Below are positions 17,440 to 26,708 of a stretch of 48,522 nt of DNA, piece by piece. A program made the translations under genes and the position numbers. The stretch is from Chitinophagales bacterium (GTDB lineage Bacteria > Bacteroidota > Bacteroidia > Chitinophagales > Chitinophagaceae): positions 1 through 48,522 of the forward strand of contig JAIXLB010000036.1 in NCBI GenBank assembly GCA_026931905.1, given 5' to 3'. The notes beneath the pieces were generated by a model. That model saw nothing but the letters and a program-made list of their open reading frames with translations. It was not told the origin of the DNA and did not search any database. How positions within the stretch are numbered: the first letter of the stretch is position 1; every line of letters starts with the position of its first letter.

Positions 17440-17472
17440 TTGTTTCGGTTATGCTTTATACTGTTATTTTTG
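17440..17472 (+). promoter_or_regulatory. Signal peptidase I gene promoter
   Basis: TTG at 17440-17442 and TATTTTTG at 17465-17472 are 22 nt apart. The leader would be about 17 nt before the ATG at 17493. Confidence 0.55.
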
Positions 17473-17492
17473 CTACTCATTAATAAAAATAT

Positions 17493-19028
17493 ATGGCAAT
17501 ATTTTACTTCATTGCGGCAATTATTGGTTGGTTTATTGGCGTTTATGGCTTATTTAAAAAAGCAGGTATAGAATCGTGGAAAGCATTTATTCCTTTTTAC
17601 AATACATGGTTAATTGTAGAAAAATGTAAGATTAGTAAAAAATGGTTTTGGCTTCAATTAATACCCATTGCAGGGCAATTTATTACCATTTGGATTACAA
17701 TTATTTTTGTAATGCACTTTGGCAAAACTAATTTAATTCATCATACCTTATTAGTTGCTTTACCCTTTGTTTACTTGCCTTATATAGCATTTGATAAGAA
17801 TACAAGATGGGGCGGCAGCGAAACTTTTAAACGTTATAAAAAACCTTTATCAAGAGAGTGGATTGATGCTGCAGTGTTTGCAATAGTTGCTGCAACTATA
17901 ATTCGTACTTTTATTTTTGAAGCCTATGTTATTCCATCGGGTAGTATGGAAAAAACTTTATTGGTAAATGATTTTTTGTTTGTAAATAAAATGGCTTATG
18001 GACCTAAAGTTCCTCAAACACCATTAAGTTTTCCTTTTGTACATAACTTAATGCCAGGCTCACAAAGACCCTCTTATTTAAAATGGATTCAATTAGGCTA
18101 TAAAAGAATTCCAGGCTATGATAAATTAAATAGAAATGATGTAGTTGTTTTTAATTTTCCTGAAGGAGATACCATTATTAATTTACCAGAATATGGTTCT
18201 TTGGTTACCTATTATTCTTTAGTAAGGCAGTATGGAAGAGAAGCAGTAGTAAATCGTTTTGAAGATAATATTATTGTACACCCATCAGATAAAACAGATA
18301 ATTATATTAAACGTTGTGTAGCTGTAGCAGGTGATACATTAAATGTAAAAGATGGTTTAGTGTATATTAATAGTGTACAACAACCTATTCCTGCTTATGC
18401 ACAAAGAAGTTTTTTAGTACATGCTTCAAAAGCAGGTTTAGATTTTGATGATTTAAAAACAAGTTATGGAATTGATATAAGAACAGATCAAAACTATAAT
18501 GAATATCGTGATACAATCAATGCCTACTTTGCAAGATATGGTGTTGCAGAAATTATAATGACCGAATCTGATGCTGCTACAATAAAAAAACTAAAAGGTG
18601 TAACTAAAGTTGAGCCAGTTATAGAACCTTATGATGCTTATGCTGCTCAAGTATATTATTTTCCTTTTGACTCTACTAACTACAAATTTTCAAGAGATAA
18701 TTATGGACCCATTTACATTCCAAAAGCTGGTGCTACTGTTCAATTAAACAATACTACACTATCATTGTATTACAGAGCTATTACAAGTTATGAAGGGCAT
18801 ACATTAACTCAAAATAATAATGAATTTTTTATAGATGGAAAACCTACCACTACTTATACTTTTAAATACAATTATTATTGGATGATGGGTGATAATAGAC
18901 ACAATAGTCAAGACAGTCGATTTTGGGGTTTTGTTCCTGAAACGCATATTGTAGGCAGAGCCTCTTTAATTTGGTTTAGTTGGGATAAAGGTCTTCGCTG
19001 GAAAAGATTATTCAATATCATAAAATAA
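17493..19028 (+). CDS. lepB: Signal peptidase I
   Basis: This membrane serine protease removes signal peptides from exported proteins. The nucleophile is Ser151 in PSGSMEKTL, the general base is Lys273 in YIKRCVAVAGD, and the late box GDNRHNSQDSR is intact near residue 473. The first about 100 residues form a separate membrane domain with three to four helices (DUF5684-like) before the usual anchoring helix at about 126-142. At 511 residues it is longer than E. coli LepB (324). The extra length comes from the N-terminal membrane domain and a long insert between the lysine and the GDNR box. This is a common Bacteroidota form. Confidence 0.95.
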   Translation: MAIFYFIAAIIGWFIGVYGLFKKAGIESWKAFIPFYNTWLIVEKCKISKKWFWLQLIPIAGQFITIWITIIFVMHFGKTNLIHHTLLVALPFVYLPYIAFDKNTRWGGSETFKRYKKPLSREWIDAAVFAIVAATIIRTFIFEAYVIPSGSMEKTLLVNDFLFVNKMAYGPKVPQTPLSFPFVHNLMPGSQRPSYLKWIQLGYKRIPGYDKLNRNDVVVFNFPEGDTIINLPEYGSLVTYYSLVRQYGREAVVNRFEDNIIVHPSDKTDNYIKRCVAVAGDTLNVKDGLVYINSVQQPIPAYAQRSFLVHASKAGLDFDDLKTSYGIDIRTDQNYNEYRDTINAYFARYGVAEIIMTESDAATIKKLKGVTKVEPVIEPYDAYAAQVYYFPFDSTNYKFSRDNYGPIYIPKAGATVQLNNTTLSLYYRAITSYEGHTLTQNNNEFFIDGKPTTTYTFKYNYYWMMGDNRHNSQDSRFWGFVPETHIVGRASLIWFSWDKGLRWKRLFNIIK

Positions 19029-19103
19029 TCTTAACTTTCACTTCAATAAGTAAGAGTTGAACTAAAATAGATTAATTATTTTTACTAAAAGTAATAATAC
19101 TGT

Positions 19104-19586
19104 ATGGCCGTAGAAAGAATAGGATTTGAATTTGAAGTTTATAATTCAATAAATGATTTATTAAAAGAAGATGCAGAGCTTTTACAAAAAGCAAAACAAA
19201 CAGCATTAAATGCTTATGCCCCTTACTCAAACTTTTTTGTAGGTGCAGCAGCCATTTTAAATAATAATGAAATTATTACAGGCACTAATCAAGAAAATGC
19301 AAGCTACCCTGTAGGTACATGTGCAGAAAGGGTTTTATTAGGCGTTGCAGCAACTATTTTTCCCAATATCCCATTAAAAACAATGGCTATTAGCTATTCT
19401 AATAAAAATGGCAATAGCAATCATCCAATATCGCCATGTGGTATGTGTAGGCAATATTTATTAGAATACGAACAAAGAGTAAATCAACCAATAAGATTAA
19501 TTTTAGGAGGGCAAGATGGAAAAATTATAATAATAAAATCAGTTTCAGAATTATTGCCTTTGAATTTTAGTGCAAATGACTTTTAA
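19104..19586 (+). CDS. cdd: Cytidine deaminase
   Basis: The 160-residue protein has both zinc motifs of the small homotetrameric cytidine deaminases: the CAE motif with proton-shuttling glutamate in YPVGTCAERVLL, and PCGMCRQ with the other two cysteine ligands. It converts cytidine and deoxycytidine to uridine and deoxyuridine in pyrimidine salvage. It follows lepB by 75 bp and precedes the response-regulator gene by about 40 bp on the same strand, so co-transcription is possible though the functions are unrelated. Confidence 0.95.
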   Translation: MAVERIGFEFEVYNSINDLLKEDAELLQKAKQTALNAYAPYSNFFVGAAAILNNNEIITGTNQENASYPVGTCAERVLLGVAATIFPNIPLKTMAISYSNKNGNSNHPISPCGMCRQYLLEYEQRVNQPIRLILGGQDGKIIIIKSVSELLPLNFSANDF

Positions 19587-19625
19587 TAATAAATTGATTG
19601 ATTCATTTTTTAAAACCAAGTGCTA

Positions 19626-20057
19626 ATGATTAAATCTTTATTTATAGTTGATGATGACCCAATAACAGTAAAAATTTGTGAACTTGTAATTAAGAATACA
19701 AAATTTGCTGATAAAATTACTGGCTTTAATAATGGTCAAGAATGTATGCAATTTTTCATTAATTGTTTTGATAAAAAAGATATAGAAAATAATAAAGCAA
19801 ACATTCCTAATTTAATTTTATTAGACCTTAATATGCCTGTAATGGATGGTTGGGAGTTTTTAGAACACTTTGTAAGAAAATACAACAACAGAATCCCTGA
19901 TACTAAAATTGCTATCCTTACATCAAGCATTAACCCAAACGATTTTATGAAAGCACAACAATACGATGTAATCATTGATTTTCTACACAAGCCATTATTA
20001 ACAGATCTTGTAGAAGATTTAAAACTACACGATGCTTTAAAAGAATATTTTAACTAA
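19626..20057 (+). CDS. Single-domain response regulator (CheY-like)
   Basis: The 143-residue protein is a lone receiver domain. The acidic pocket is VDDDP at residues 8-12, the phospho-acceptor is Asp67 in LLDLNMPVMDG, the switch threonine is Thr99 and the conserved lysine is Lys122 (HKP). There is no output domain, so it must signal by protein contact, and no histidine kinase gene is adjacent. A GTG six bases earlier (19620) is in frame, but I prefer the ATG because MIKSLFIVDDDP starts directly with beta strand 1 as in other receivers. This type is very common in Chitinophagaceae and Cytophagales. Confidence 0.9.
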   Translation: MIKSLFIVDDDPITVKICELVIKNTKFADKITGFNNGQECMQFFINCFDKKDIENNKANIPNLILLDLNMPVMDGWEFLEHFVRKYNNRIPDTKIAILTSSINPNDFMKAQQYDVIIDFLHKPLLTDLVEDLKLHDALKEYFN

Positions 20058-20117
20058 TAAAAAAATTGCTTCTAAATTTATTTTACATCTTCCCTCCTTT
20101 TAAAGCTTTATAGTTGT

Positions 20118-20447
20118 ATGAACTGGATATATTTATTTTTAGCAGGCTTATCCGAAGTTACTTTTACTTTTTGTTTAGGAAAAACAAAAACTTCAACAGG
20201 AACAGAACTTATATTTTGGTACACAGGTTTTGCTATTGCACTAATTGCAAGTATGCTTTTATTAATGAAAGCTATTCAAACAATTCCTTTAGGTACTGCT
20301 TATGCTGTATGGACAGGAATTGGTGCTGCTGGAACTGCTATAATAGGTATTTTAATTTTTAAAGACCCTTCTAATTTTTGGCGTTTGTTTTTTATTACTT
20401 TACTTATTGGTTCTGTGTTGGGTTTAAAATTGGTTTCTAATAAATAA
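20118..20447 (+). CDS. Small multidrug resistance (SMR) family exporter
   Basis: The protein has 109 residues and four membrane helices, the standard SMR size. The essential membrane-embedded glutamate is Glu13 in LAGLSEVTFT. AYAVWTGIGAAGTAIIGI in helix 3 is the family signature. SMR proteins act as antiparallel dimers exchanging protons for small cations, either quaternary ammonium compounds (EmrE type) or guanidinium (Gdx/SugE type). The general sequence leans towards the Gdx side, but this is not decisive. The short upstream gap holds no recognisable guanidine riboswitch. Confidence 0.88.
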   Translation: MNWIYLFLAGLSEVTFTFCLGKTKTSTGTELIFWYTGFAIALIASMLLLMKAIQTIPLGTAYAVWTGIGAAGTAIIGILIFKDPSNFWRLFFITLLIGSVLGLKLVSNK

Positions 20448-20468
20448 AAAAAAATTGAAGTAAGCATT

Positions 20469-20502
20469 AAAAAAGCCTCACAATTTTTGTAAGGCTTTTT
20501 TA
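20469..20502. terminator. Bidirectional terminator between the SMR gene and metK
   Basis: AAAAAAGCCTCAC pairs with GTAAGGCTTTTTT with a single mismatch around a 7-nt loop. A and T runs on both sides let it serve the convergent genes on both strands. Confidence 0.85.
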
Positions 20503-20504
20503 AT

Positions 20505-21758
20505 TTATTTTATACCAAAGGCTTTTTTAACCTTAGTAACATAGTCTAATTTTTCCCAAGTAAATAATTCAACTTTTAGTTTTTTAACTTTACCATCGGG
20601 TGTGGTAAAAGTTTTTTCAACAACTTCATTTTTACGTCCCATGTGCCCATAAGCTGCAGTTTCGCTATACATTGGTGTACGCAATTTTAAACGTTGTTCT
20701 ATAAAGTATGGACGCATATCAAATAAACTTTCAACAATTTTACCTATTTGTCCATCAGTTAATTTTACTTTAGAAGTACCAAAAGTATTTACATTAATTG
20801 AAGTTGGTTTTGCAACACCAATAGCATAAGAAACTTGTACTAAAACTTCATCTGCAACACCAGCTGCAACTAAGTTTTTAGCAATATGTCTTGTAGCATA
20901 AGCAGCACTTCTATCTACTTTACTTGGATCTTTTCCACTAAAAGCACCACCTCCATGAGCTCCTTTTCCTCCATAAGTATCTACAATAATTTTTCTTCCT
21001 GTTAAGCCTGTATCGCCATGAGGTCCACCAATTACAAATTTACCAGTAGGATTAATGTGGTATTTAATATTATTATTGAAAAGCTTGGCATATTTTTTAT
21101 ATTTAGCTTTTACACGAGGAATTAAAATATCTATTATATCCTTTTTAATTTTTGCCAACATTTTTTCTTCAGTATCAAAATCATCGTGTTGAGTAGAAAC
21201 TACAATGGCATCAATACGAACTGGTTTATTGTTATCATCATATTCTAAAGTAACTTGGCTTTTTGCATCAGGGCGTAAATATTTTATTTGTTTATTTTCT
21301 CTTCTTAATGCTGCTAATTCAATTAAAATTTTATGTGCCAAATCCAATGCTAATGGCATATAATTTTCAGTTTCATTATTAGCATAACCAAACATCATTC
21401 CTTGATCGCCTGCACCTTGCTCTTCTTTCTTTTTTCTATCAACTCCTTGATTAATATCTGCACTTTGTTCATGAATGGCAGATAATATTCCACAAGAATG
21501 TGCTTCAAACATATATTCACTTTTAGTGTAACCAATTTTTCTTATTACACCACGAGCAATTTCTTGTACATCTAAATAGGCTTTAGATTTTACTTCGCCT
21601 GCAAGTACAACTTGACCTGTAGTTACTAAAGTTTCGCAAGCTACTTTACTTTGAGGGTCGAAAGCTAAAAAATTATCAATTAATGCGTCTGAAATTTGGT
21701 CTGCAACTTTATCTGGATGCCCTTCAGATACGCTTTCTGAGGTAAATAAATATGACAT
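20505..21758 (-). CDS. metK: S-adenosylmethionine synthetase
   Basis: The enzyme makes S-adenosylmethionine from methionine and ATP. All family signatures are present: [14 protein letters not shown] near residue 13, [12 protein letters not shown] (about 115-126), and the glycine-rich loop [20 protein letters not shown]. The length of 417 residues, against 384 in E. coli, includes an insert around [17 protein letters not shown] that I regard as normal for Bacteroidota. It is transcribed alone between a bidirectional terminator and a short leader of about 20 nt, which leaves no room for a SAM riboswitch. Confidence 0.97.
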   Translation of the reverse strand: MSYLFTSESVSEGHPDKVADQISDALIDNFLAFDPQSKVACETLVTTGQVVLAGEVKSKAYLDVQEIARGVIRKIGYTKSEYMFEAHSCGILSAIHEQSADINQGVDRKKKEEQGAGDQGMMFGYANNETENYMPLALDLAHKILIELAALRRENKQIKYLRPDAKSQVTLEYDDNNKPVRIDAIVVSTQHDDFDTEEKMLAKIKKDIIDILIPRVKAKYKKYAKLFNNNIKYHINPTGKFVIGGPHGDTGLTGRKIIVDTYGGKGAHGGGAFSGKDPSKVDRSAAYATRHIAKNLVAAGVADEVLVQVSYAIGVAKPTSINVNTFGTSKVKLTDGQIGKIVESLFDMRPYFIEQRLKLRTPMYSETAAYGHMGRKNEVVEKTFTTPDGKVKKLKVELFTWEKLDYVTKVKKAFGIK

Positions 21759-21780
21759 TTGATTTAAAAAATTTTAAATG

Positions 21781-21802
21781 AGGTGCAAATATAACAGCAC
21801 CT
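21781..21802 (-). promoter_or_regulatory. metK promoter -7 box inside an inverted repeat
   Basis: The minus strand reads TATATTTG (21786-21793), an exact TAnnTTTG, followed by CACCTC. The box lies between perfect 6-bp arms AGGTGC (21781-21786) and GCACCT (21797-21802). A dyad over the -7 region could be an operator, though it may be coincidental. Confidence 0.5.
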
Positions 21803-21854
21803 TTTTATATTAGAAAAGTTATTTAAAAATGTAAAGCAATTTTTTTTTAAAAAA

Positions 21855-23312
21855 TTATTGCAAAGCAGAATAAATAATTCTCAATTTCATTTTCCTTGCT
21901 TGTTGCAAACTGTTGCCTCCCAACAATCTTACTCTTCCACAAGCAGGTGCATTGAAAGGTGTTGATGAAATTTGGTTAAATCCACTTGTGTTTCCTAATC
22001 CTAAATATACATAATCTACAACGGGCGAAAACAAATACAAATCGTACACTGCTTGTTTTCCTAAAATAATATTTTGTACATAACGAGAAATATTGAAATT
22101 ATACGAAGCAATTTTTTTGCCACTTGGGTCCGTTTTATAAATTACATTCCCACCAAAGGTAGATAGGTTTTCAACTTGACCTCCTTGCCCTGTAGCTACA
22201 ATATCTTTGGGTATGTAAAATCTATAATCGCCAGAATCTATATGGGTACTTGTAGCACATAAAAATAAATTAGGAGCAGTAAATATTCCATCAAAAGTTG
22301 CATTATCTAATTCTTGTTCCATTATCAGTTCTGCTCTATGTACAATTCTATTACTTAGCGTATTAATGCCTGGTGTTTTAATTCTTACATAATTTCCTTG
22401 ACCTGCCTGCAAAAACAATAAACTATCTTGTATGGTGGGTAAGTTATTTAAGTATTGTGCCGATTGCGAACCTGCTCTGTTTCTGATAATATTATTACTT
22501 GCTCCAGAGGTTATACCATTTGGTCTAAAATATGCAATTAGTGTTGTATCATTTCCAGTAGAATCTCTTTTTTTATATTTATAGTACAACGCTACTTTAC
22601 TATTTGTATCATTTAAGTTAATTCTTAATAAAGTATTACTACCCGATTCTGGAACAATAGAAATTCCTCTGAAAATACTTGCAAACTGATCATCACTCAA
22701 GTAAGCATTTGTGCTATCAAATTGTTTTAATAATTTATTACCAAATGCAGTACTTAAAGGAATACGAATTTGATTAATGGCATCTTCACTAAATGCTTTT
22801 ACAGAGTCAGTTAATCTTCTTGGATCTGTAATAATTTTTTCACCTAATAATCCTGCAGTTTTCATTACAGCAGAAACAGGATAAATACTATCTGCCTTTA
22901 ACTTACTGCTTTGACTTATTTCATAAGCTTTTAAATGAATAGGATTGGTGCTATCGCCCCATAAACCTTGATAACTTAGTACCAATACAACCGAGTCAAG
23001 CTTTAAGCTATCTTTACTTACTGGAAAATAAAAAGGATAATAAGCTGGTTTAAATTCTGCATTTACGATGGCTTTTGTTTTTCCCATTAATGGGTCGTTT
23101 TCAATATTTCCCAAAACCATTTCCTGATACTTAGAAATTCTAAAAGAATCTGAAAGAATATTGAAAGTTTGTACATCTAATGTAGTATCGAAAGTATTAA
23201 CATTATCTATTGGAGGAATTAATCCACTGCCAATATCTGTAATGGCTATTTTAGTACAAGATGTAATGATGATAAGGCTAAAAATAAAAACAGAGCTTAA
23301 ATTCTTCTTCAC
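21855..23312 (-). CDS. DUF4270 family lipoprotein
   Basis: The 485-residue protein begins with a lipoprotein signal (MKKNLSSVFIFSLIIITSC, lipid-modified Cys19). The remainder is a beta-rich extracytoplasmic domain matching the Bacteroidota DUF4270 family. Recognisable segments are the early NVNTFDTTLDVQTFNILSD, where the family typically begins, and the RHRAELIMEQE-like RIVHRAELIMEQEL core. The function is unknown. The gene lies 35 bp downstream of the glycogen-synthase-like gene with no terminator between, a pairing I recall as recurrent in the phylum. It is probably an outer-membrane-anchored protein. Confidence 0.88.
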   Translation of the reverse strand: MKKNLSSVFIFSLIIITSCTKIAITDIGSGLIPPIDNVNTFDTTLDVQTFNILSDSFRISKYQEMVLGNIENDPLMGKTKAIVNAEFKPAYYPFYFPVSKDSLKLDSVVLVLSYQGLWGDSTNPIHLKAYEISQSSKLKADSIYPVSAVMKTAGLLGEKIITDPRRLTDSVKAFSEDAINQIRIPLSTAFGNKLLKQFDSTNAYLSDDQFASIFRGISIVPESGSNTLLRINLNDTNSKVALYYKYKKRDSTGNDTTLIAYFRPNGITSGASNNIIRNRAGSQSAQYLNNLPTIQDSLLFLQAGQGNYVRIKTPGINTLSNRIVHRAELIMEQELDNATFDGIFTAPNLFLCATSTHIDSGDYRFYIPKDIVATGQGGQVENLSTFGGNVIYKTDPSGKKIASYNFNISRYVQNIILGKQAVYDLYLFSPVVDYVYLGLGNTSGFNQISSTPFNAPACGRVRLLGGNSLQQARKMKLRIIYSALQ

Positions 23313-23347
23313 AAAGTAGAATATTATTGGTTGAGTTAGGTATAAAA

Positions 23348-24169
23348 TTATTTATGGTCTGCAAGGTCGTTGTACAATTCTAAATACTCTGTTAAATCAG
23401 TATCCCAACCTTTAAAAGGCAAAACTTTTTTTCCACGAACTTTTGCAAATTCATCTACTAATTTTTTATTAGGTTCAGGGGTTCCAAAAGTAATAGCATC
23501 TGCATAGGTTGCACCTCCTCTAAACATAGCAGTATTATCGTTGTCCTTAAATACTTTTAAATCGTTTGGAGTAATGCTATTATTAATTAATGCTAAATCC
23601 AATAAATCATTTCCTATTTTATCTTCAAAAGTATTTTGCCCAATAGTATAAATTGTTTTGCTATGCAAGAAAACCGGTTCTCTTTTGTATGCAGTTTTAA
23701 TAAATGCTGGAATTAAGCCACTCATCCATCCACTACAATGAATAATATCTGGAGGCCAACCAAATTTTCTTACCGTTTCTAAAGCACCTTTTGCAAAAAA
23801 TACAGTTCTTAAAGCATTATCTTCAAACCATTTTTCTTCGTCGTCATGAAAAATATTTTTTCTTTTAAAAAACTCATCATTTTCTAAAAAATAAATTTGA
23901 AGCCTTGCATTGGGCAAAGAAGCTACTTTAATTTGTAATGGATAATCATCATCATTAACAGAAACATTGATGCCACTTAACCTTACCACTTCGTGTAAGC
24001 GATGCCTGCGTTCATTAATTACTCCAAAACGTGGCATAATGCAACGTACTTCCATGCCACTTTCATTTGATTTTATAGCTAACTTATTTACAATTTCTGC
24101 AAACTCTGTCAGCTCTAAATAGGGCGACATTTCGGTAGCTATAAATAATATTCTTTTCTTTAACATCAA
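23348..24169 (-). CDS. Glycogen/starch synthase-like protein, N-terminal domain only
   Basis: The protein matches the N-terminal GT5 domain: ILFIATEMSPYLELTEFAEIV at the start, RCIMPRFGVI, and PDIIHCSGWMSGLIPAF, which corresponds to the PDVVHxHDW region. At 273 residues it ends before the C-terminal donor-binding Rossmann domain of full glycogen synthases (about 470-480 residues). The ADP-glucose-binding KxGG motif is replaced (EFAEIVNKL). Short forms like this are common in Bacteroidota and are annotated as glycogen synthase, but glucosyl transfer by such a protein is doubtful. It is the first gene of an operon with the DUF4270 lipoprotein. Confidence 0.85.
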   Translation of the reverse strand: MMLKKRILFIATEMSPYLELTEFAEIVNKLAIKSNESGMEVRCIMPRFGVINERRHRLHEVVRLSGINVSVNDDDYPLQIKVASLPNARLQIYFLENDEFFKRKNIFHDDEEKWFEDNALRTVFFAKGALETVRKFGWPPDIIHCSGWMSGLIPAFIKTAYKREPVFLHSKTIYTIGQNTFEDKIGNDLLDLALINNSITPNDLKVFKDNDNTAMFRGGATYADAITFGTPEPNKKLVDEFAKVRGKKVLPFKGWDTDLTEYLELYNDLADHK

Positions 24170-24202
24170 TTAATCTTATTTAGGGGTCGCTTTATGAGGG
24201 TG

Positions 24203-24233
24203 CAAAATTAAGAAAAATACACCTAAAATCAAA
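24203..24233 (-). promoter_or_regulatory. Promoter of the glycogen-synthase-like/DUF4270 operon
   Basis: On the minus strand TTTG (24230-24233) is separated by 19 nt from TAATTTTG (24203-24210), which is followed by CACCCTC. This is a near-ideal Bacteroidota promoter with a leader of about 30 nt. Confidence 0.75.
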
Positions 24234-24285
24234 GCAAATCATATAATTAGACTATATTTTGACTTTTATTTGAGTTAAAACCAAA

Positions 24286-24319
24286 ATAAAAAAGCCCCAA
24301 AAAATGTTTTGAGGCTTTT
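24286..24319 (-). terminator. Rho-independent terminator of groEL
   Basis: Arms 24290-24302 and 24307-24319 form a 13-bp stem with one G-U wobble on the minus strand and a 4-nt loop, followed by a T-rich run on that strand. Confidence 0.85.
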
Positions 24320-24337
24320 GAAAATTATAAAAAAATA

Positions 24338-25975
24338 TTAATAACCCATTCCACCCATATCAGGTCCAGGCATTGCTGGAGCTGCTGATTTAGGTTCTGG
24401 TTTATCTGCAATTACTGCTTCTGTGGTTAATAACATACCAGCTATTGATGCAGCATTTTCTAAAGCTACACGACTTACTTTGGTAGGGTCTATAACACCT
24501 GCTTTAAATAAATTTTCGTAAGTTTCTGTTCTTGCATTAAATCCAAAATCAGCTTTTCCTTCTTTTATTTTTTGAATTACAATAGAACCATCAATTCCTG
24601 CATTTGAAGTTAATATTCTAACAGGTTCTTCTAAAGCTCTTCTTACAATTTGCATACCTGTAGTTTCATCTGCAATTTGCCCTTTTACTTTTGCATCTAA
24701 ACTTTCAATAGCTCTAATGTAAGCTACACCACCACCTGGTACAATTCCTTCTTCTACAGCAGCTCTTGTTGCAGCCAAAGCATCATCTACTCTATCTTTC
24801 TTTTCTTTCATTTCTACTTCTGTGGCAGCACCAACATATAATACAGCTACACCACCAGCTAATTTAGCTAAACGCTCTTGTAGTTTTTCTTTATCGTAAT
24901 CTGATGTTGTATTTTCTACTTGTGCTTTTATTTGGTTTACTCTTGCAAGAATATCAGCTTTTTTACCTTTACCTCCTACTATAGTTGTATTGTCTTTATC
25001 TATTGTTACAGAAGCTGCTTGACCTAAACTTGATAAATCTGCTCCTTCTAATTTATGTCCTAATTCTTCGCTAATCACTGTTCCAGCAGTTAATATTGCA
25101 ATATCAGTTAGCATTTCTTTTCTTCTATCTCCAAAACCAGGAGCTTTTACTGCTGCCACTTTAATAGTGCCTCGTAATTTGTTTACTACTAAGGTTGCTA
25201 ATGCTTCGCCTTCTAAATCTTCTGCAATAATTAATAATGGACGACCACTTTGAGCTACTTTTTCTAAAATAGATAAAATGTCTTTCATTGCAGAAATCTT
25301 TTTATCATAAATTAAGATATATGGATTTTGCAATTCAGCTTCCATTTTTTCGCTGTTTGTAACAAAGTAAGGAGATACATAACCTCTATCAAATTGCATA
25401 CCTTCTACCACATCTACTGTTGTTTCAGTACCTTTTGCTTCTTCTACAGTTATTACACCTTCTTTACCTACTTTGCTAAATGCAGTTGCTATTAATTCAC
25501 CAATTTTTTCATCGTTATTGGCAGATATAGTAGCCACTTGTTGTATTTTTTTGCTATCGCTTCCTACTGTTTGAGATTGAGTTTTTAAATGAGCTACCAC
25601 CAAAGAAACAGCTTTATCAATACCACGTTTTAAATCCATTGGGTTTGCACCTGCTGTAACCATTTTCAAACCTTCGCTTATTATAGCCTGTGCTAAAACA
25701 GTTGCTGTTGTAGTACCATCGCCAGCAATATCAGCAGTTTTAGAAGCTACTTCTTTTAACATTTGAGCCCCCATGTTTTCAATAGCATCTTCCAATTCTA
25801 TTTCTTTAGCAACAGTAACACCATCTTTTGTAACTTGTGGTGCACCAAACTTTTTTTCTAACACTACATTACGTCCTTTTGGTCCTAATGTTACTTTTAC
25901 TGCGTTGGCTAAAGTATCAACGCCTTTTTTCATTTTATTTCTTGCTTCTATTTCGAAGAATATTTGTTTTGCCAT
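24338..25975 (-). CDS. groEL: Chaperonin GroEL
   Basis: The 545-residue protein is full-length Hsp60. It forms the double-ring ATP-driven folding chamber with GroES. The nucleotide-binding motifs [17 protein letters not shown] and [12 protein letters not shown] are intact, as is the C-terminal region ([13 protein letters not shown]). The tail ends PDMGGMGY, a shortened form of the GGM repeat. It lies 49 bp downstream of groES in the same orientation, forming the usual groES-groEL operon. Confidence 0.98.
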   Translation of the reverse strand: MAKQIFFEIEARNKMKKGVDTLANAVKVTLGPKGRNVVLEKKFGAPQVTKDGVTVAKEIELEDAIENMGAQMLKEVASKTADIAGDGTTTATVLAQAIISEGLKMVTAGANPMDLKRGIDKAVSLVVAHLKTQSQTVGSDSKKIQQVATISANNDEKIGELIATAFSKVGKEGVITVEEAKGTETTVDVVEGMQFDRGYVSPYFVTNSEKMEAELQNPYILIYDKKISAMKDILSILEKVAQSGRPLLIIAEDLEGEALATLVVNKLRGTIKVAAVKAPGFGDRRKEMLTDIAILTAGTVISEELGHKLEGADLSSLGQAASVTIDKDNTTIVGGKGKKADILARVNQIKAQVENTTSDYDKEKLQERLAKLAGGVAVLYVGAATEVEMKEKKDRVDDALAATRAAVEEGIVPGGGVAYIRAIESLDAKVKGQIADETTGMQIVRRALEEPVRILTSNAGIDGSIVIQKIKEGKADFGFNARTETYENLFKAGVIDPTKVSRVALENAASIAGMLLTTEAVIADKPEPKSAAPAMPGPDMGGMGY

Positions 25976-26024
25976 TTCTTAAAGTTTATAAAATTTTTTA
26001 TGTTTAAAATTTATTTTTTGGAAT

Positions 26025-26309
26025 TTATACTATTGCAAGTATGTCGCTTTCTCTCATAATTAATAGGTCTTGTCCTTCTATTTGAATTTCAGTACCTGCG
26101 TATTTACCATATAAAACATTATCACCAACTTTTACAGTTACAGGTTCATCTTTTTTACCAGTACCTGCTGCAACTACTACACCTCTTTGAGGTTTTTCTT
26201 TTGCAGTATCAGGAATGATAATACCACCTGCACTTTTTTCTTCTGCAGCAGCAGGCTTTACAATTACCCTATCGTGAAGAGGGGTAACATTTAATTTTTT
26301 TGTAGCCAT
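26025..26309 (-). CDS. groES: Co-chaperonin GroES
   Basis: The 94-residue protein has the Cpn10 signature at [16 protein letters not shown] [15 protein letters not shown], the mobile loop around [18 protein letters not shown] and the late [14 protein letters not shown]. It forms the heptameric lid of GroEL. As the first gene of the groESL operon it sits behind a 399-bp intergenic region shared with the divergent oxidoreductase operon. No CIRCE element is visible, so HrcA control is not supported. Confidence 0.98.
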   Translation of the reverse strand: MATKKLNVTPLHDRVIVKPAAAEEKSAGGIIIPDTAKEKPQRGVVVAAGTGKKDEPVTVKVGDNVLYGKYAGTEIQIEGQDLLIMRESDILAIV

Positions 26310-26708
26310 AATTCTAAGTTTATTTTTTTATAATTTAAAAATTCATCACACTATCAACAACAAATTTGCCATTTGTGTTTTAAAGTCAAATTTTCAGTTT
26401 ATAGTTTTTAGTTGATAAAATTGGCTGCAAAAGTGCAGTATTTGAAACTATTTTTTATGTCAAATTTTCATTATGAATATTTAACCTGCAAAAGCTTAAC
26501 TATTTCAACTAATAAAATTGTTGAAAGCTTTGCACTAAAAATTAATTAGTTGAATGTGCAGGCAATTATTTTTTTACATAAAAATACAAATACATCTTTT
26601 TTTATAAAGTTTTCTATAATTTTGTCTCTATTGTTAAAAAATGCACACTAAGTATTTTAACTCAATTTTAACCAAATTAACTATTTAGAAGAAATTAAAT
26701 CATAGCAC
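26310..26708. promoter_or_regulatory. Divergent 399-bp regulatory region, groES / oxidoreductase operon
   Basis: There is no ORF. On the minus side the sequence CACTTTTGCAGCC (its -7-like part at 26428-26435, one mismatch from TAnnTTTG) lies in the small dyad CTGCA-aaag-TGCAG (26425-26438) and shares ACTTTTGCAGCC with the rpsA promoter. On the plus side TAATTTTG (26617-26624) is an exact -7 box with a leader of about 80 nt. Between them is a perfect 10-bp inverted repeat, TTCAACTAAT (26504-26513) and ATTAGTTGAA (26545-26554), whose left half also pairs as TTTCAAC-N10-GTTGAAA (26503-26526). These are operator candidates. Confidence 0.5.

Noticed and set aside
20058..20117. Guanidine riboswitch before the SMR gene
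   Set aside because: The gap is only 60 bp, AT-rich, and shows none of the conserved ACGR-type loops.
20114..20362. 82-residue frame overlapping the SMR gene
   Set aside because: It is the shifted frame of a clear SMR family gene, rich in Cys, Tyr and Asn as expected of an AT-rich out-of-frame translation.
21759..21854. SAM riboswitch before metK
   Set aside because: The predicted leader is about 20 nt, too short, and no SAM aptamer core is recognisable.
26310..26460. CIRCE operator (HrcA) before groES
   Set aside because: No TTAGCACTC-N9-GAGTGCTAA or close variant is present in the upstream region.
26385..26470. 12-bp direct repeat GTCAAATTTTCA at 26385 and 26459
   Set aside because: AT-rich 12-mers can recur by chance in such a region; no other copies or phasing are seen.
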